DNA of 13,897 bases from an uncultured Alistipes sp. (GTDB lineage Bacteria > Bacteroidota > Bacteroidia > Bacteroidales > Rikenellaceae), in contig CAKVKI010000042.1 of NCBI GenBank assembly GCA_934754975.1, positions 1 to 13,897 on the forward strand, written 5' to 3'. The notes under the pieces were generated by a model. That model was not told the DNA's origin and did no database searches. It was given only the letters and a program-made list of their open reading frames with translations. Below are positions 1-8,725 of the stretch, piece after piece (position 1 is the stretch's first letter; every line of letters begins with the position of its first letter). The position numbers were made by a program, and so were the translations under genes.

Positions 1-1901
1 ATTACAATCAGCCGGCTCCTCTGGGCGATAACCCTGCTTATTTCGCACAGCGCGATCTGGCGGGCTATGGCGAGTGGCGCGATTTCTTTTTGCAGGGTTC
101 TTTGGCCCTGACGTTAGACGTTCCCGGCGTGAAGGGGCTTTCGCTCAAGGGACAAGTGGCCTACGACTACAAGACCACCGTACGCACCCGTGTGCAGAAA
201 CGTATCGTACACTATATCTATTCGGCCGATTCGGACACCTACACTGAATCCGTCAACGGCGCCTACACTCCCAATATCGAAGAACAAAACTGGATCACCA
301 CACGCTTCAACTTTCAAGGCTCCATTAACTACAAGAATACCTTCGCCGATGCACATAACGTCGCCGCGACTGTCGTATTCGAGCCGCGTAAGAACACTTC
401 GCGTTATCTGCGCGCCCGTCGTTTCTATGAATCGGATCTCTTCACCACAGACAACATCGACCGTGCTCCGACCAAGAACTGGGAGAACAGCGGCAATACC
501 GGAGAAGAAACCTTCGTGTCGATTGTAGGCCGCTTTAATTATGATTATAAGGGCAAGTATATGGCTGAGTTCGCGTTCCGCGAGGACGGCTCCTACCGTT
601 ATGCTCCCGATCAGCGCTGGGGTTTCTTCCCCGTCGTTTCGGCGGCATGGCGTCTTTCGGAAGAGTCGTTCATCAAAGACAACGTGCCGTTCCTGACCAA
701 CCTGAAGATCCGCGGTTCGTGGGGCCGTTCCGGTGAAGATGCCGGTAATGCTTTTCAGTACATTCCCGGATACAGCAGCTACCCGGGTGCCGTATTCGAC
801 GGCAGTTATGTGAACGGTTACGCCAGCACGGGCCTGATGAATGCCAATCTGTCGTGGGTGCAGACTGAAACTATCGACTTTGGTATGGACGTCAATTTGT
901 GGGACGGTATGCTCGACTTCTCGTTCGATATCTATCGTCGAGACCGCGATGGCCTGTTGGCGACCCGCATGCAGGCGCTGACCAACACCTTCGGCGCAAC
1001 GCTGCCTCAGGAAAATCTCAATGCCGACCGCACCGAAGGCTTCGAATTCATGGTCGGGCACCGCCACAGCATCGGCGACTTCTCGTGGGGCGTTTCGGCC
1101 AATATGAACTTCAGCCGGTCGAAAACGACCTATAAGGAGACCGCTCCCTACCGCAGCAGTATGGCGCGCTGGCGTGATACGGGCGCTTTGGGCCGCTGGC
1201 ACGATGTGGGTTGGGGTTATATCATGGACGGTCAGTATCAGAATTACGACCAGATTCGCAATGGTGTGATCGAAACCGGCGACAGGGGTAACTCGAAAAC
1301 CCTGCCGGGCGACTACATTCACCGTGACGTCAATGGCAACGGCATCATCGACGACGGCGACCGCGTACCGCTTTTCTGGACAGGAGCGCCAAAGATGACC
1401 TATGGCGCAACGCTCTATGCCAGCTGGAAAAGTCTCGATTTCAACATGCTTTGGTCGGGTGCCGCCAAGTATACGATCTCTCACAGCGGTATTCTGGGCG
1501 AAGGCATGACGCAGGACCGCACCAACTCGCCGGCCATCTATACCGACCGCTGGCATCTGGCGGATATTTACGATCCGAACAGCGAATGGATTCCCGGCCG
1601 GTTCCCCGCCATCCGCCGCATGAACGAAGACGACGGAGCCAACCGGCTCGAAACCGAAGTACGCCGCATCAATGCCTCCTATATGCGTCTGAAGAATGTC
1701 GAGATCGGTTATACCTTCAATCAGAAGCAGCTCAAGGGTTCGGGTCTTTCGAAACTGCGTGTGTACTTCAATATGACCAATCCGTTGGTTATCTGCAATA
1801 AGAACCTCAAAGGTTTCGACCCCGAGGCTTCCGATGCACAGGACGGTTTCAAATACCCGCTTTCCAAGTCGTATAACTTAGGCGTAAACGTAACCTTTTA
1901 A
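1..1901 (+). CDS. SusC-like TonB-dependent outer-membrane transporter (5' partial)
   Basis: This is the C-terminal part (about 633 residues) of a SusC/RagA-type TonB-dependent transporter, which imports oligosaccharides across the outer membrane with its SusD partner. The frame is open from base 3 with no stop, so the true start, signal peptide, carboxypeptidase-like domain and plug lie upstream of the window. Seen here are alternating aromatic/polar beta-strands, the family motif RWGFFPVVSAAWRLSEE, and a late extracellular loop with a calcium-binding-like DVNGNGIIDDGD stretch followed by the usual GAP-(K)-(M)TYGATLY strand. The protein ends in YNLGVNVTF, with a terminal Phe as in an outer-membrane beta-signal. 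A TTG at position 90 opens a shorter reading frame but is internal. The susD gene follows after 12 bases, so the two are co-transcribed. The family call is secure. The alpha-mannoside substrate is inferred only from the downstream GH99 and GH92 genes. Confidence 0.95.
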   Translation, partial: YNQPAPLGDNPAYFAQRDLAGYGEWRDFFLQGSLALTLDVPGVKGLSLKGQVAYDYKTTVRTRVQKRIVHYIYSADSDTYTESVNGAYTPNIEEQNWITTRFNFQGSINYKNTFADAHNVAATVVFEPRKNTSRYLRARRFYESDLFTTDNIDRAPTKNWENSGNTGEETFVSIVGRFNYDYKGKYMAEFAFREDGSYRYAPDQRWGFFPVVSAAWRLSEESFIKDNVPFLTNLKIRGSWGRSGEDAGNAFQYIPGYSSYPGAVFDGSYVNGYASTGLMNANLSWVQTETIDFGMDVNLWDGMLDFSFDIYRRDRDGLLATRMQALTNTFGATLPQENLNADRTEGFEFMVGHRHSIGDFSWGVSANMNFSRSKTTYKETAPYRSSMARWRDTGALGRWHDVGWGYIMDGQYQNYDQIRNGVIETGDRGNSKTLPGDYIHRDVNGNGIIDDGDRVPLFWTGAPKMTYGATLYASWKSLDFNMLWSGAAKYTISHSGILGEGMTQDRTNSPAIYTDRWHLADIYDPNSEWIPGRFPAIRRMNEDDGANRLETEVRRINASYMRLKNVEIGYTFNQKQLKGSGLSKLRVYFNMTNPLVICNKNLKGFDPEASDAQDGFKYPLSKSYNLGVNVTF

Positions 1902-1913
1902 CCAGATACGAAT

Positions 1914-3824
1914 ATGAAAAACATAAAAATATTACTGTTGGGACTTCTGGCTGTCGGAACGGTTTCCTGTGCCGATTTTCTGGATGTCGAACCCAAAGAT
2001 CGGGTGACGGGCGATGCGATGCTGTCGAGCGACGGAGGCATTAAGGCCTATATGGCTGGTCACTACTATAACCTGCCGATGGAGGATTTTCGCTACAATT
2101 TCTGCAAGCAGAACGACAAAGGATTCGGCAACGGCAATCCCGAGGGCGGCAAAACGAACATGATGAGCGGTCCCGAGGCCACTCACAGCGAGTGGGGCGA
2201 CCACATCGGAGAGACGAACCGTTATGAGGACTGGGTGCAGATATACGGCTACATTCGCGGTTATAACGAGCTGAAGGCCAATATCCCGAAGATGAAGCCG
2301 TCGAATCCGGCCACAATCACTCAGGTGACCGGCGAGTACTATTTTATGATGGCCTATGCTTATTTTGCGCTGGCGAAGCGTTACGGCGGTGTGCCGATCA
2401 TCGATGAGCTGCAGGACTGGAACGGTGACTACGAGGCCGTGAAGGTCCCCCGCAGCACGGAGGTCGCCACTTGGAAGTTCGTGCTTGACATGTGCGACAA
2501 GGCTGCAGCCAGTCTGCCCGACAATACTTCGCAGGAGCGTGCAAACAAATGGACGGCCTATGCGCTCAAGTCGCGTGCGGCGCTCTTCGCTGCATCGGTC
2601 GGCAAGTTCTGGAACACAGCGCCGCTCGAAGGTGAGGCCGTAACGCAGAAACTGGTCGGTGGTTTTACCGATGCCGACGTGAAGTTCTTCTACGAAGAGT
2701 GTATCAAGGCTTCGGCCGAGGTCATCAAAAGCGGTAAATTTTCGCTTTACGGTGAAAATCCCGCTTCTGCCAAAGAGGCAGCCGATAATATCCACAAGAT
2801 CTTTGTCGAGGGCGGAGGCATGTCGGAGGTGATATTGCTGCGCAACTACTACTATCCGGGTGTTTCGCACAACATGGGTAAATGGCACGAGCCGAATCAG
2901 TTGAGCGAGGAGTACGGCGGTCGTTTGAACCCGGTTCTCGACCTTGTGGAGTCGTATGCCGTGATGGATGAAAACGGCGGAGCGCAGTTTAATGTTCCGC
3001 TGAAGACCACCACCGACGGCAACGAGGATTATGCTGGGGAGAATTTCAACAAAGGGGTCAACTACCAGCGCTACGATGATCTGAATGCGATCTTCGCCAA
3101 CCGGGACCCGCGCCTCTACGCAACGGTACTCCTGCCCGGTGAGCAGTGGGGCGGCAAAACCATCGTCATTCAGGGAGGTATCGTGAAGGCAGACGGTAAC
3201 GTGATCTTCAAGACCAATGATGCATATGAATTCAATGGTGTTAAATATTACGGCAAGGGCGGCGAAAACGAGGATACCGACACTTCGGGCTGGTCGAATC
3301 GCCGCAGTAATGGAACTCGCACAGGCTTTCTGCTCAAGAAGTACATCACCGGCTTCAACGATCAGGTTTATGACCGCATCCTTACTCCGTTCGTCGACCT
3401 GCGCTACACCGAGGTGCTGCTGAACTATGCTGAGGCTGTGGCCGAGAGCGGCCTTGCTGATGCTCCGGGGATCATCACGGCCAAGGAGGCGCTCAACAAA
3501 GTACACCATCGTGCCGCATTCAAGGACGATTTGGAACTCACGCCGGAGCATGTTCGCTACGAACGCAAGGCAGAATTCGCACTGGATTACTATTCGGTGT
3601 GGGATTATTACCGCCGTCGTGAGCTGCACAAGATTTTCGACAATAGCTGGAAGCGTCACGGCCTGATGCCGATGCTCGATTTCCGTAACGGAAAACCCGA
3701 ATACATCTTCGTGCGTCTTGAGATCGAGCCGGGCAATAATGCCAAACACTTCCAGCCGCTTGCCTACTACCGTCCGATTCCGGGCATCGGTGCAAATTCG
3801 TTGATTCAAAATCCTAATTACTAA
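1914..3824 (+). CDS. SusD/RagB-family glycan-binding lipoprotein
   Basis: This surface lipoprotein binds glycan and forms the lid of the SusC channel. It has 636 residues, somewhat longer than a typical SusD. A lipoprotein signal ends at Cys19 (GTVSC), followed by the ADFLDVEP start usual for mature SusD proteins. Family hallmarks are the TPR-like segment YAYFALAKRYGGVPII near residue 150, LRYTEVLLNYAEA in the C-terminal third, and the terminal LIQNPNY. It starts at the first ATG after susC (12-base gap) and is followed 14 bases later by the DUF3823-like lipoprotein gene, so all three belong to one transcript. Bases just before the start are A-rich rather than Shine-Dalgarno-like, as usual in this phylum. 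The family call is secure. Ligand specificity cannot be read from the sequence. Confidence 0.96.
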   Translation: MKNIKILLLGLLAVGTVSCADFLDVEPKDRVTGDAMLSSDGGIKAYMAGHYYNLPMEDFRYNFCKQNDKGFGNGNPEGGKTNMMSGPEATHSEWGDHIGETNRYEDWVQIYGYIRGYNELKANIPKMKPSNPATITQVTGEYYFMMAYAYFALAKRYGGVPIIDELQDWNGDYEAVKVPRSTEVATWKFVLDMCDKAAASLPDNTSQERANKWTAYALKSRAALFAASVGKFWNTAPLEGEAVTQKLVGGFTDADVKFFYEECIKASAEVIKSGKFSLYGENPASAKEAADNIHKIFVEGGGMSEVILLRNYYYPGVSHNMGKWHEPNQLSEEYGGRLNPVLDLVESYAVMDENGGAQFNVPLKTTTDGNEDYAGENFNKGVNYQRYDDLNAIFANRDPRLYATVLLPGEQWGGKTIVIQGGIVKADGNVIFKTNDAYEFNGVKYYGKGGENEDTDTSGWSNRRSNGTRTGFLLKKYITGFNDQVYDRILTPFVDLRYTEVLLNYAEAVAESGLADAPGIITAKEALNKVHHRAAFKDDLELTPEHVRYERKAEFALDYYSVWDYYRRRELHKIFDNSWKRHGLMPMLDFRNGKPEYIFVRLEIEPGNNAKHFQPLAYYRPIPGIGANSLIQNPNY

Positions 3825-3838
3825 TAGTATATCAGATT

Positions 3839-4534
3839 ATGAAAAGCATATTCCGATTTTTCGCTGCCGTTGCCGCGATAGCGCTCAGTATGTCGTTCGT
3901 GTCGTGCGAACTGGATAACAGCGATGGGCCCAACGCCCAGATCTACGGTGAGATCCGTGATATTGAAACCGGTACACTTATCGAGCAGGACCTCACCAGC
4001 GGCAGCCGTATTTGCTACGAAGAACTCGGCTTCGAGAATCCCGAACAGCAGTACATGAACTTCATGGTGAACGGTCAGTACCGCAATAACATGGTTTTCT
4101 CGGGCAAGTATGATATTTATTTTGCAGAACGAAATTTCGTCGCTCCCGAGAAACTGACGGCTTATCCGATCCATCCGGGAGAGAACCGTCTCGATTTCGA
4201 GGTACTGCCATATGTGCGCATCTCGAAGGTGAAAATTACGCGTGACGGTGGTGATATCCTGGCGGTCTTTACCGTGACGCCGACTGTCGATAACAAGGTC
4301 AAGGAGGTGGCTCTGTTCGGACATATAGATCGGGTTGTGGGCGCCCCTTTCGTGATGGCGAGTAAGAAACAATCGGTCGATGAATCCTTCAAGGGTGAGG
4401 GCCGGGAGTACACGCTCCGGCTGGAAGCATCGAGGTTCAAGAGCGGCGAAGCCTATTACTTCCGTGTAGGCGCCGTCGTCGATGCCCCCAACTCGAAGTA
4501 TAATTATGCTCCGGCCCGGCGACTGACTATCTAA
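3839..4534 (+). CDS. DUF3823-like lipoprotein, probable surface glycan-binding protein
   Basis: The product is 231 residues long, with a signal peptide ending in a lipobox-like FVSC at Cys23. The mature N-terminus (ELDNSDGPNAQIYGEIRDIETG) resembles the DUF3823 family, small proteins found immediately downstream of many SusC/SusD pairs. That domain has an N-terminal carboxypeptidase-regulatory-like beta-sandwich (about residues 30-125, with NGQYRNNMVFSGKYDIYF in the middle) and a second Ig-like beta domain (about 130-231). No catalytic motif is visible. By position and architecture it is probably an outer-surface glycan-binding or accessory protein for the transporter. It starts 14 bases after susD and is followed by a terminator-like hairpin, so it may end the most abundant part of the transcript. 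The family call comes from recalled motif similarity, and the binding role is inferred. Confidence 0.8.
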   Translation: MKSIFRFFAAVAAIALSMSFVSCELDNSDGPNAQIYGEIRDIETGTLIEQDLTSGSRICYEELGFENPEQQYMNFMVNGQYRNNMVFSGKYDIYFAERNFVAPEKLTAYPIHPGENRLDFEVLPYVRISKVKITRDGGDILAVFTVTPTVDNKVKEVALFGHIDRVVGAPFVMASKKQSVDESFKGEGREYTLRLEASRFKSGEAYYFRVGAVVDAPNSKYNYAPARRLTI

Positions 4535-4540
4535 ACCTCC

Positions 4541-4586
4541 GACGGGGAGCGGTACGCCCTCTGAGGATGTGCCCTCCCCCGTTTTT
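4541..4586 (+). terminator. terminator/attenuator-like hairpin with T-tract inside the PUL
   Basis: In the 66-base gap after the DUF3823-like gene, ACGGGGAG (4542-4549) can pair with CTCCCCCGT (4574-4582) with one bulged C. It is followed at once by five T residues (4582-4586) and an A/T-rich run. A small inner hairpin around CCTCTGAGG (4559-4567) could fill the loop. This is the shape of an intrinsic terminator. The genes on both sides belong to the same PUL and no TAnnTTTG promoter box is visible before the next start, so partial termination (lowering enzyme genes relative to susCD) is more likely than a full operon end. Folding was judged by eye. Confidence 0.5.
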
Positions 4587-4600
4587 AATAAATATTTCCT

Positions 4601-6613
4601 ATGAAAAAACTACTTTATATCTGGACGATTTTTTCGTGTACGTCGCTTTTTGCGGCAGCGGGAACAATCTCGTTGGAGAATGACCGGATCGCGGCGACGT
4701 TCGATGCGAAGAGCGGTGCGCTGGTCGGACTCGTCAATAAGGCTTCGGGCTGGAAAATCATGGACCGCGCCGTGCTGGGGCAGTCCTTCGAGCTGCTGCT
4801 GCCGCTCGAAGGCAAGGAAATGACCGAGCAGGACTATCGGTTCAACGTCGTGAAGGGTATCGAACAGCAGGCGCCCGTCATCGAGCGTTCGGGCGACCGT
4901 ATCGTCTTCACGTGGAGCAACCTGAAATCGCCCTATCTGGCGGAGCCTGTCGATGTCACTTTTCGCGGGGAGGTCCGGCTGACCGACACGGGACTCGAAT
5001 ACGGCGGGGAGCTGATCAACGACAGCCGATATCCGGTCGAGTACGTCTCGTGGCCCTGCATCGGCGAGGTGTCGGTGCCCGACAAGAGCCAGCCGCTGCA
5101 CCACAGTACGCGCAGCGACCGGCGCGAGTTGTTTCCGCATCACTTCAACCAGCACGGCTATTGGGGCGTGGATTATCCGACTTCGACCTACGAACTGCCC
5201 GAACGTTCGTACCTGCAGGTCAGCAACCGCGATCAGGGATTCATGTTCTACACCCGCGAAGCCGCGCCGCGCTGCATGGTCATCACCTCGTTCGAGCTGA
5301 TTCCCGGTTTCGAGATTCGCAGCGTCAATCCCTACGAGGACGAGATCGACGGCGAATTGGTCCGCATTCAGTTCAAGTCCAATCAGGTCGTTTACAACAA
5401 GCCCGGCGAGCGGACGACGCTCGATCCGGTGCGTCTGGCTCCCTATGCCGGCCCGTGGACGGCGGGTGTGGATATTTACAGGAAGGACCGTACGCCCGAC
5501 GATCCTTCGACGGCGCCCGCATGGCTGCGCGAGCCGCTTACGTGGTGGAAAGTAGGTATCGGCAGCGGCGACGACCTGCTGCGTTATGCGCGTCAGGCCG
5601 CCGGGCAGGGCGTAGGCGTGCTGCAGGTGCGCGGCTGGTACCGCGGCACCGACGCCGGCCGGATCGAGCAGGTCGCCGGTCTGGACGAGGCGGTTGCGGC
5701 TTGCCGGGAACTCGGCGTGCGCGTTGTGCTGGAGACCAACTGGTACGAGGTCAATACGCATATGAAGGCTTATGCCGGGAAGTACGAGCCTTTCGTGATG
5801 AAGGACCCCTTCGGCTGGGCCTACAACCGTTCGCTGCTCTGTTCGCTCGCACCAGAATTCCAGCAAATCGTAAAGCGCGAGTGGCTCTCGCTGCCGGCGC
5901 TGCGTGCGGCCGACGGCTACCTCAACAACGATCCGAACCATCGGGACAAGACGTTTTTCTGCTTCGACGAGAAGCACGGCCACCGCGCGGGCGAAGCCAC
6001 GGCCAACGGCGTGCTGAAGCTGGACCGCGAAATAGCCGAGGCCGTTAAGGCGGACGGTGCGAAGGCGGCGCTGGGCTTCGGGTTCCTCGACAGCCAGCAG
6101 GCCTTCTATGACGGGTACTCGCTCAACGCTTCCGAAGGCGAGTGGGCCAAACGCCGCTACCTCGATCCGCTCACGCCGGTAATCGCCAAAGCCGAGGTGC
6201 GCCGCGCCCGCCGCGATATGAACCAGGCGTTGCTGAACCGCTTCAACATCGCCTTCGACCTCAATTTCCACGGCAGCCAGTTGAAAGACTATCCCCATAT
6301 CGCCGAATACGGTCGCCGGATCAAGGCGCTGCGCGAGCGTTATGCCGCGGAACTCTGGAATGCGGAGTTCGTCGAGCGGCAGGGTGCGCAGGTGAACGGT
6401 CCCGACCTGGACTATTCGGTATTTGTCGGCCGGAACGGCAAGCGCGCCGTCGTTGTGGCCAATATGGGCACCGAGCGGGCGTCGAAGGCCGAGGTGACGC
6501 TTCCGGGCGCTTCCTCCGTGGCTTACGCTTCGCCCGAAGACCCGGCGCAGAAAACCTTCGGCGGCAGTGTCGAGATCGCTCCGCAGTCGGCAGTCGTGAT
6601 TTTTGAAAAGTAA
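4601..6613 (+). CDS. DUF6259-like secreted putative glycosidase, upstream paralogue (divergent active site)
   Basis: The product is 670 residues long, with a probable Sec signal peptide (cleavage near LFAAA/G, residues 18-21). Cys13 seems too early and too N-terminal for a lipobox. The layout suggests an N-terminal beta-sandwich (about 22-290, opening ISLENDRIAATFDAKSGALVGL), a TIM-barrel-like middle (about 305-560), and a C-terminal beta domain ending in PQSAVVIFEK. This resembles DUF6259 and, more distantly, the GH101/GH36-like alpha-glycosidases. It is a clear paralogue of the next gene: both share SGALVG, TGWK/SGWK, CFD-x-x-HGHR (454-462 here), AYGR/EYGR and an almost identical C-terminus. 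By eye alignment, the partner's Asp467-Glu468 correspond to Asn443-Asp444 here, and its Glu518 corresponds to Phe493. It may therefore be inactive on the same substrate, or use other residues. No substrate is proposed. The family name is a recalled similarity and could be wrong in detail. Confidence 0.7.
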   Translation: MKKLLYIWTIFSCTSLFAAAGTISLENDRIAATFDAKSGALVGLVNKASGWKIMDRAVLGQSFELLLPLEGKEMTEQDYRFNVVKGIEQQAPVIERSGDRIVFTWSNLKSPYLAEPVDVTFRGEVRLTDTGLEYGGELINDSRYPVEYVSWPCIGEVSVPDKSQPLHHSTRSDRRELFPHHFNQHGYWGVDYPTSTYELPERSYLQVSNRDQGFMFYTREAAPRCMVITSFELIPGFEIRSVNPYEDEIDGELVRIQFKSNQVVYNKPGERTTLDPVRLAPYAGPWTAGVDIYRKDRTPDDPSTAPAWLREPLTWWKVGIGSGDDLLRYARQAAGQGVGVLQVRGWYRGTDAGRIEQVAGLDEAVAACRELGVRVVLETNWYEVNTHMKAYAGKYEPFVMKDPFGWAYNRSLLCSLAPEFQQIVKREWLSLPALRAADGYLNNDPNHRDKTFFCFDEKHGHRAGEATANGVLKLDREIAEAVKADGAKAALGFGFLDSQQAFYDGYSLNASEGEWAKRRYLDPLTPVIAKAEVRRARRDMNQALLNRFNIAFDLNFHGSQLKDYPHIAEYGRRIKALRERYAAELWNAEFVERQGAQVNGPDLDYSVFVGRNGKRAVVVANMGTERASKAEVTLPGASSVAYASPEDPAQKTFGGSVEIAPQSAVVIFEK

Positions 6614-6626
6614 ACCCCGATATACT

Positions 6627-8717
6627 ATGAAGAGATTATTTTTGATACTGCTCGGCCTTGCCGCTGCGACGGTTGCTGCCGCCCAGCAGGTATATACGCT
6701 GGAAAACGACAGGATGCGGGCTGAAATCGACCTTGCCAGCGGCGCTCTGGTCGGCATGCAGAGCAAGCTGACAGGCTGGAAAATGCTGGAGAACGCTGCG
6801 GTCGGCCGGGCGTTCGAGGCCAATGTCAAACTTGCCGACGGACGGTTTTACGTCATCAACGAATCGTCGCAGGAGCGTCCCGAAGTGAAGATTTCGGGCA
6901 ACGAACTGACTTTTGTGTGGAACGGCCTGAAGGCGGGTTCCGAGAAACTGGACATCGGTTTTCAGGGCCGTATCAGCCTGACCGACGACGGTCTGGTTTA
7001 CAACGGCACGCTGGACAACGCTTCCGATGCTGTCGTCGAGCAGCTCACTTGGCCCTTCATGGGTGAAGTGACCGTGCCCGAAGATACGCAGCGGATGCTT
7101 TTCCAGTATTTCACCTACACCAAGTTCAATACGGAGGAACTCTATCCGCGTGAAGCCGGCATGGGCTGGAGCAACCTGCCGGAGCATGCGTTTACGCTGG
7201 TTCACAACACCAAGCAGGGGCTTTATCTGTCGAGCATGGACCACAAACTCGACGAATATATCCGCTGTATCTACGAAACTCTGCCCAGCGGGGATTATGC
7301 TGCGCAGGCCGGGGCCGCAACCTCGAAACGCGGGAACGGCGAACGCAACCTGATGCGTACGCAGATTAAGGCCGCGCGCATGATTTATCTCCAGCCGGGA
7401 GAGAGCCGCAACCTTGTTCCGGTCATTATGACTCCCTATGCGGGTACCTGGCACAAAGGCGCGGATATCTACAAGGCATGGCGGAAGACGTGGTTCGTGG
7501 AGCCGCACCGCGCCGCATGGCTCGACGAGGTCAACACGTGGCAGCAGCTGCAGATCAACTCGTCGGAAAGCCGCATTAACTTCAAAATCAAGGACCTGCC
7601 CAAATACGTGGACGAGGCCAAACGCTACGGCGTCAATGCCATCCAGCTCACCGGCTGGTCCTACGGCGGTCAGGACCGCGGCCTGCCCAACTTCTCGATC
7701 GACCCCCGTCTGGGTACGACCGAAGAGTTCCGAAAGGTGATCGCGGACGCCCAGAAGAAGGGGGTGAATATCCTGCTCTTCACCAAATTCACGTGGGCCG
7801 ACCTGACGACCGAATACCACGAGAAGTACCTGCCGCACCGTGCGATCAATGCGTCGCTCGATCCCTATGTGCATCCGGGGTACAACTACAACACCTATAC
7901 GCAGTTGATCGGCGTCAATACGCGCCGTTTCAGCATCCACTGCATGATGGACGATGAACTGCGCAGCATGCTCCATACCGAGTTCCAGAAGTGTCTCGAC
8001 CTCGGGGCCGCGGGCATGGTGTACGACGAAAACCAGCACCATGCGGGCGCCATGCTCTGCTTCGATCCCAACCACGGACACCGGGTGCCCGGATTCAACT
8101 ATCAGGGAGCCGATAAGCTGGGCCGCGAATTCTACGAGATGTGCCAGAAGTCGAACCCCGACTTCCTGATGGTCGGCGAGGGGTGCTACGACCTGCAGTC
8201 GCAGTATTACGGTACCTACACGCGCGCCGACTATTGGCATGAGCCGGTGCTGCGCTACATCGACCCGACTGTCCCGATCGCCTGCGCCGTGATCGACCAC
8301 AACGACCTGAACCACGTCAATATGTGTCTGGCCGACCGCTATGCCATGAGCTACGAGGTGCGTAACTTCAAGGGGCATCTGGGCGAATTCCCGCGTGTGA
8401 TGGCTTACGGCCGCAAGGTGGACAACCTGCGCAGGCGTTACGCCGACTTCCTGTGGAACGGCGAGTTCCTCGACGTGCTGGGTGCGACGGTCAAGGGCGA
8501 CAATATCCGCTATACGGTGTTCAGGAACCTGAAAAACGGTAAGAAGGCCGTTGTCGTCTACAACGTCGATACCAAAAAAGCGAATACGGCGAGCGTAAGC
8601 ATCGACGGTTCGTCCGCGCCGCTGGTCATGGCTTCGCCCGAAAAGCCCGCGCCCGCGAAGTTTACGGGTTCGGTGACGTTAGGTCCGCAGTCGGCGGTCG
8701 TGATTATGGAAAAATAA
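6627..8717 (+). CDS. DUF6259-like secreted putative alpha-glycosidase, downstream paralogue
   Basis: The product is 696 residues from ATG 6627. An in-frame TTG at 6603 would overlap the previous gene and spoil the signal peptide, so it was rejected. A Sec signal peptide ends near VAAA/QQ (residues 19-21), predicting a periplasmic or secreted protein. The predicted fold is beta-sandwich (about 22-300), TIM barrel (about 305-600), and C-terminal beta domain. The barrel contains GMVYDEN-QHH with Asp467 at the end of a likely strand 4, and LMVGEGCYD with Glu518 at the end of a likely strand 5. Retaining GH101 and GH129 alpha-glycosidases carry nucleophile Asp and acid/base Glu on those strands, so Asp467/Glu518 is a reasonable but unproven catalytic pair. 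It lies 13 bases after its paralogue and before GH99, suggesting it removes an alpha-linked decoration or cuts a linkage in an alpha-mannoside glycan. Substrate unknown. Confidence 0.75.
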   Translation: MKRLFLILLGLAAATVAAAQQVYTLENDRMRAEIDLASGALVGMQSKLTGWKMLENAAVGRAFEANVKLADGRFYVINESSQERPEVKISGNELTFVWNGLKAGSEKLDIGFQGRISLTDDGLVYNGTLDNASDAVVEQLTWPFMGEVTVPEDTQRMLFQYFTYTKFNTEELYPREAGMGWSNLPEHAFTLVHNTKQGLYLSSMDHKLDEYIRCIYETLPSGDYAAQAGAATSKRGNGERNLMRTQIKAARMIYLQPGESRNLVPVIMTPYAGTWHKGADIYKAWRKTWFVEPHRAAWLDEVNTWQQLQINSSESRINFKIKDLPKYVDEAKRYGVNAIQLTGWSYGGQDRGLPNFSIDPRLGTTEEFRKVIADAQKKGVNILLFTKFTWADLTTEYHEKYLPHRAINASLDPYVHPGYNYNTYTQLIGVNTRRFSIHCMMDDELRSMLHTEFQKCLDLGAAGMVYDENQHHAGAMLCFDPNHGHRVPGFNYQGADKLGREFYEMCQKSNPDFLMVGEGCYDLQSQYYGTYTRADYWHEPVLRYIDPTVPIACAVIDHNDLNHVNMCLADRYAMSYEVRNFKGHLGEFPRVMAYGRKVDNLRRRYADFLWNGEFLDVLGATVKGDNIRYTVFRNLKNGKKAVVVYNVDTKKANTASVSIDGSSAPLVMASPEKPAPAKFTGSVTLGPQSAVVIMEK

Positions 8718-8725
8718 ATTGTTCC

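Noticed and set aside
1324..1362. EF-hand-like DVNGNGIIDDGD stretch in the SusC-like protein as a sign of an unusual calcium-dependent transporter.
   Set aside because: Similar D-x-N-G-D/N-G loops are common in SusC-family proteins, so this is ordinary for the family.
114..1556. Long minus-strand open frame opposite susC; similar long minus frames lie at 1932-3809, 4610-6829, 6636-8378 and 9872-11983.
   Set aside because: Each is antisense to a clearly recognizable gene and lacks family motifs and a sensible signal or start context. Such frames are expected where GC-rich third-position codon bias removes stops on the opposite strand.
6603..6626. TTG start for the second DUF6259-like gene.
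   Set aside because: It overlaps the end of the previous gene and places charged residues before the signal peptide. ATG 6627 gives a standard Sec signal.
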